A stretch of 7,301 bases of DNA from Lachnospiraceae bacterium. GTDB lineage: Bacteria > Bacillota > Clostridia > Lachnospirales > Lachnospiraceae. The first letter of the stretch is position 1, and each line of letters starts with the position of its first letter. A model generated the notes under the pieces. It was not told where the DNA came from, did no database searches, and saw nothing but the letters and a program-made list of their open reading frames with translations. This document shows positions 5,965 to 7,301 of the stretch, one piece after another. Position numbers and translations under genes: made by a program. The DNA lies in contig CAAFNG010000172.1 of assembly GCA_900764225.1 (NCBI GenBank), forward strand, positions 1 through 7,301. Reading direction: 5' to 3'.

Positions 5965-6330
5965 TTATCGCTTGGTGATCTTACATACTACGTATCCAAG
6001 GGTATCACGGAAATAGTCCACGATCTCCTGCATAGCAGTCTCTACATCGGAAATCTCACCTGTAATGATCAGTGTACCTGTGAAACGGTCCGCAAAACCA
6101 AGATATACATTACCGCTCTTCACTGCAATATCGGATGCGATAACTGCTGATTCGGAAGGTGTCATATTCATGATGCCGATTGCAGATGAGCCATAATCTA
6201 CCTGCGGGTTCAGTCCCAGCTTCTGATATATGATAGGTGCCGGGCCTCCCATCACATGGGCAAATGTGATCTCTTTACCGGCTACGGTCTCCTGCACGAT
6301 CCTGATCTGGTCTTTATGTTCATCTGCCAT
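5965..6330 (-). CDS. EutS/PduU-type BMC shell protein
   Basis: This 121-residue protein is close in length and sequence to EutS (about 111) and PduU (about 116). Landmarks are VAGKEITFAHVMGGP (16-30), the core AIGIMNMTPSESAVIASDIA (50-69), NVYLGFADRFTGTLIITG (74-91), and a closing helix with LGYVVCKITKR at the end. It is a permuted BMC-domain hexamer-forming shell subunit of a bacterial microcompartment, an organelle that encloses aldehyde-producing pathways. GAGG lies 8 nt before ATG. It is the first gene of the operon and sits under a near-consensus promoter about 100 nt upstream, so shell expression may be strong or tightly repressed. The next shell gene follows after 11 nt. No ordinary hexamer (EutM/PduA), trimer or pentamer shell gene is in the window, so it must cooperate with shell genes encoded elsewhere if a full compartment is made. 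Confidence 0.95.
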   Translation of the reverse strand: MADEHKDQIRIVQETVAGKEITFAHVMGGPAPIIYQKLGLNPQVDYGSSAIGIMNMTPSESAVIASDIAVKSGNVYLGFADRFTGTLIITGEISDVETAMQEIVDYFRDTLGYVVCKITKR

Positions 6331-6378
6331 TTATGATTCCTCGCTTTCAAAAATTTCGTACTGTATTCTTACTATTCG

Positions 6379-6409
6379 ATAAGCCGGATCTCTATCGTAT
6401 CCGGCTTAT
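6379..6409 (-). promoter_or_regulatory. Perfect 11-bp hairpin in the leader of the shell operon
   Basis: ATAAGCCGGAT (6379-6389) and ATCCGGCTTAT (6399-6409) form a perfect inverted repeat with a 9-nt spacer. It starts about 20 nt after the predicted transcription start and ends about 50 nt before the first start codon. No T-run follows on the minus strand, so it is not a standard terminator. It could be an operator (dyad for a dimeric repressor just downstream of the promoter), an mRNA-stabilising 5' hairpin, or a protein-binding RNA. The 9-nt loop does not fit the hexaloop of EutV/ANTAR sites. Confidence 0.6.
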
Positions 6410-6435
6410 GATATTTCTACATTTTATCTAGTTAA

Positions 6436-6464
6436 ATTTTACTATTTATAGATTTTAATGTCAA
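6436..6464 (-). promoter_or_regulatory. SigA-type promoter of the shell-protein operon
   Basis: On the minus strand a perfect TTGACA -35 box (6464-6459), a 17-nt spacer and a TAAAAT -10 box (6441-6436, 5 of 6) are present. The start would be near 6429, giving a leader of about 99 nt that carries the 11-bp hairpin. Two copies of an 11-bp direct repeat lie just upstream (6486-6496 and 6518-6528). Confidence 0.8.
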
Positions 6465-6485
6465 GACAATTCTTTGAAAACAAGG

Positions 6486-6528
6486 CAAAAAACAACGTTT
6501 TCAAAAATGAAAATCCACAAAAAACAAC
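6486..6528. repeat. Two 11-bp direct repeats upstream of the shell-operon promoter
   Basis: CAAAAAACAAC occurs at 6486-6496 and again at 6518-6528, a 32-bp period close to three DNA helical turns. Both copies lie upstream of the -35 box (6459-6464), where activator sites usually sit. The sequence is A-rich, so chance recurrence or intrinsic DNA curvature is also possible. The rest of 6465-6604 is non-coding and A/T-biased, and I see no clear terminator for the NUDIX gene in it. Confidence 0.4.
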
Positions 6529-6604
6529 ATTCCATTTTCAGTTTAAGCTGTATAACAGGCAAAAACGCCCGTCTTCACCACACATTTCCACAGCTGTCTG
6601 CTTT

Positions 6605-7108
6605 TCAGAACTCAAATGCAGCCTTGATACTGTCATAGTGAAGGAATTTTCCCTCTGCCGCAAACGCCCGAATCTGATCCAGTGTGGCGAACATGTAGCC
6701 GTCTGTCTCCTCTGTCTGGAGCTTCAGATCCGCATCCTCCACATCCATGACAAATCTGTACACATCCACAAAATAATTGTCGCCTTCTCCCGGGTTCTCT
6801 CTTTTATAGGTAAAAAGATATCCTCCCTCTGCGCTGCCGGCATCCAGCCCTGTCTCCTCTTTTACTTCGCGGAGCACTGCATCACGGGAAGCCTCTCCTG
6901 CCTGTGCTGCACCTCCGGAAACCTCCCACCAGCCCGGAGCCCATGCTTTGGTCATCACACGTTTTGTAATCAGAAACGTGTGATCCGATCTTGCCACAAC
7001 TCCCAGCACTGTCAGATGATATTCTCCATCCTTCAGGCACCAGTCATTGCGTTTCATGGTACGTCCCGTCAGTTTCTTATCTGCATCATAAATATCCCAG
7101 TATTCCAT
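6605..7108 (-). CDS. NUDIX hydrolase
   Basis: This 167-residue soluble protein has a complete NUDIX box: G66, E72, then REVKEETGL at 80-88, matching Gx5Ex7REUxEExGU. NUDIX enzymes hydrolyse a nucleoside diphosphate linked to another group, using Mg2+ held by the box glutamates. The N-terminus MEYWDIYDADKKLTG and the GEYHLTVLGVVA strand match a common Firmicutes subgroup related to YfcD and the isopentenyl-diphosphate-isomerase-like NUDIX proteins, whose substrate is generally unknown. The sequence WAPGWWEVSGG just before the box is typical of the fold. AGGAG lies 6-7 nt before ATG. The gene has its own promoter and appears monocistronic, with no apparent link to the shell operon about 275 nt downstream. 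Length is ordinary and nothing seems truncated. Confidence 0.95.
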   Translation of the reverse strand: MEYWDIYDADKKLTGRTMKRNDWCLKDGEYHLTVLGVVARSDHTFLITKRVMTKAWAPGWWEVSGGAAQAGEASRDAVLREVKEETGLDAGSAEGGYLFTYKRENPGEGDNYFVDVYRFVMDVEDADLKLQTEETDGYMFATLDQIRAFAAEGKFLHYDSIKAAFEF

Positions 7109-7154
7109 TTTTATCTCCTCTTTCGCTGTAGATTCAGCAGTCTTTCTATCTGTT

Positions 7155-7184
7155 ATGATACCACGTTAAAGTATCTTCTGTAAA
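7155..7184 (-). promoter_or_regulatory. Promoter of the NUDIX gene
   Basis: On the minus strand the -35 box is TTTACA (7184-7179, 5 of 6), the spacer is 18 nt, and the -10 is TATCAT (7160-7155, 5 of 6) preceded by TGG, an extended -10. The start would be near 7148, about 40 nt before the start codon. Confidence 0.65.
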
Positions 7185-7200
7185 CCCTGGTATATGGAAT

Positions 7201-7301
7201 CAACAGTACTGGAAAATCTATAGATTATTTTTATTATATTACTTGTATTATGAATTAGTTTTATAGATACTTTTGTTATATAATTAACACAAACAAACGA
7301 T
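7201..7301. other. AT-rich non-coding right edge
   Basis: This stretch is strongly A/T-rich with no credible coding frame. It holds a perfect 12-bp palindrome AATCTATAGATT (7215-7226) and a TATAAT on the plus strand (7279-7284) without a convincing -35. It may be the divergent upstream region of a gene beyond the window, which would then read rightward. Confidence 0.35.

Noticed and set aside
6379..6409. EutV/ANTAR antitermination site, or AdoCbl riboswitch, before the shell genes
   Set aside because: The hairpin loop has 9 nt instead of six, there is no paired second hairpin or terminator overlap, and the leader of about 99 nt is too short for a cobalamin riboswitch.
6458..7183. A 241-codon plus-strand open frame
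   Set aside because: It runs antisense through the NUDIX gene and the shell-operon promoter and has no recognisable domain.

Overview
The window looks like a contig end from a low-to-mid GC Gram-positive gut anaerobe. A Clostridia/Lachnospiraceae-type genome is my inference, based on AGGAG-type ribosome binding sites, consensus SigA promoters, AT-rich spacers and the kinds of genes present. Every convincing gene lies on the minus strand, so the layout is best read from right to left. Bases 1-59 are not biological: they are an Illumina Nextera i7 adapter left on the contig.

Right to left: (1) 7108-6605 is a single NUDIX hydrolase gene with its own promoter. (2) 6330-4972 is a compact three-gene operon encoding two tandem EutS/PduU-type bacterial microcompartment (BMC) shell proteins and a EutP/PduV-type GTPase. 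It has a near-consensus promoter (6464-6436), a leader with a perfect 11-bp hairpin, and a strong terminator (4939-4900). No BMC enzymes and no other shell proteins are in view, so it resembles a satellite shell locus. (3) 4836-4345 is a cupin-like protein of the ureidoglycolate lyase family. (4) 3983-918 is a two-gene operon encoding an AGCS-family sodium:amino acid symporter and, 3 nt further on, an amidohydrolase-3 family enzyme. A leader of about 245 nt contains a long imperfect helix and a second 12-bp hairpin that I could not assign to a known riboswitch class. The operon ends at an intrinsic terminator (889-856). (5) 663-322 is an MNT-type nucleotidyltransferase of the MNT/HEPN toxin-antitoxin class, with a clear promoter. 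Its HEPN partner is not intact, but a decayed reading frame starting inside the MNT 3' end (335 to about 198) keeps the first 40-50 codons of a HEPN-like protein across two single-base frameshifts and a stop.

Functionally, the symporter and amidohydrolase probably import an amino-acid-like solute and hydrolyse an amide or N-acyl substrate. The ureidoglycolate-lyase-like protein would fit nitrogen or ureide catabolism. A link between these and the shell operon rests on adjacency alone, because terminators separate the units. The most notable items are the hidden HEPN remnant beside a solitary antitoxin-like gene, the unassigned structured leader of the symporter operon, the eutS-eutS-eutP mini-operon, and the adapter contamination.
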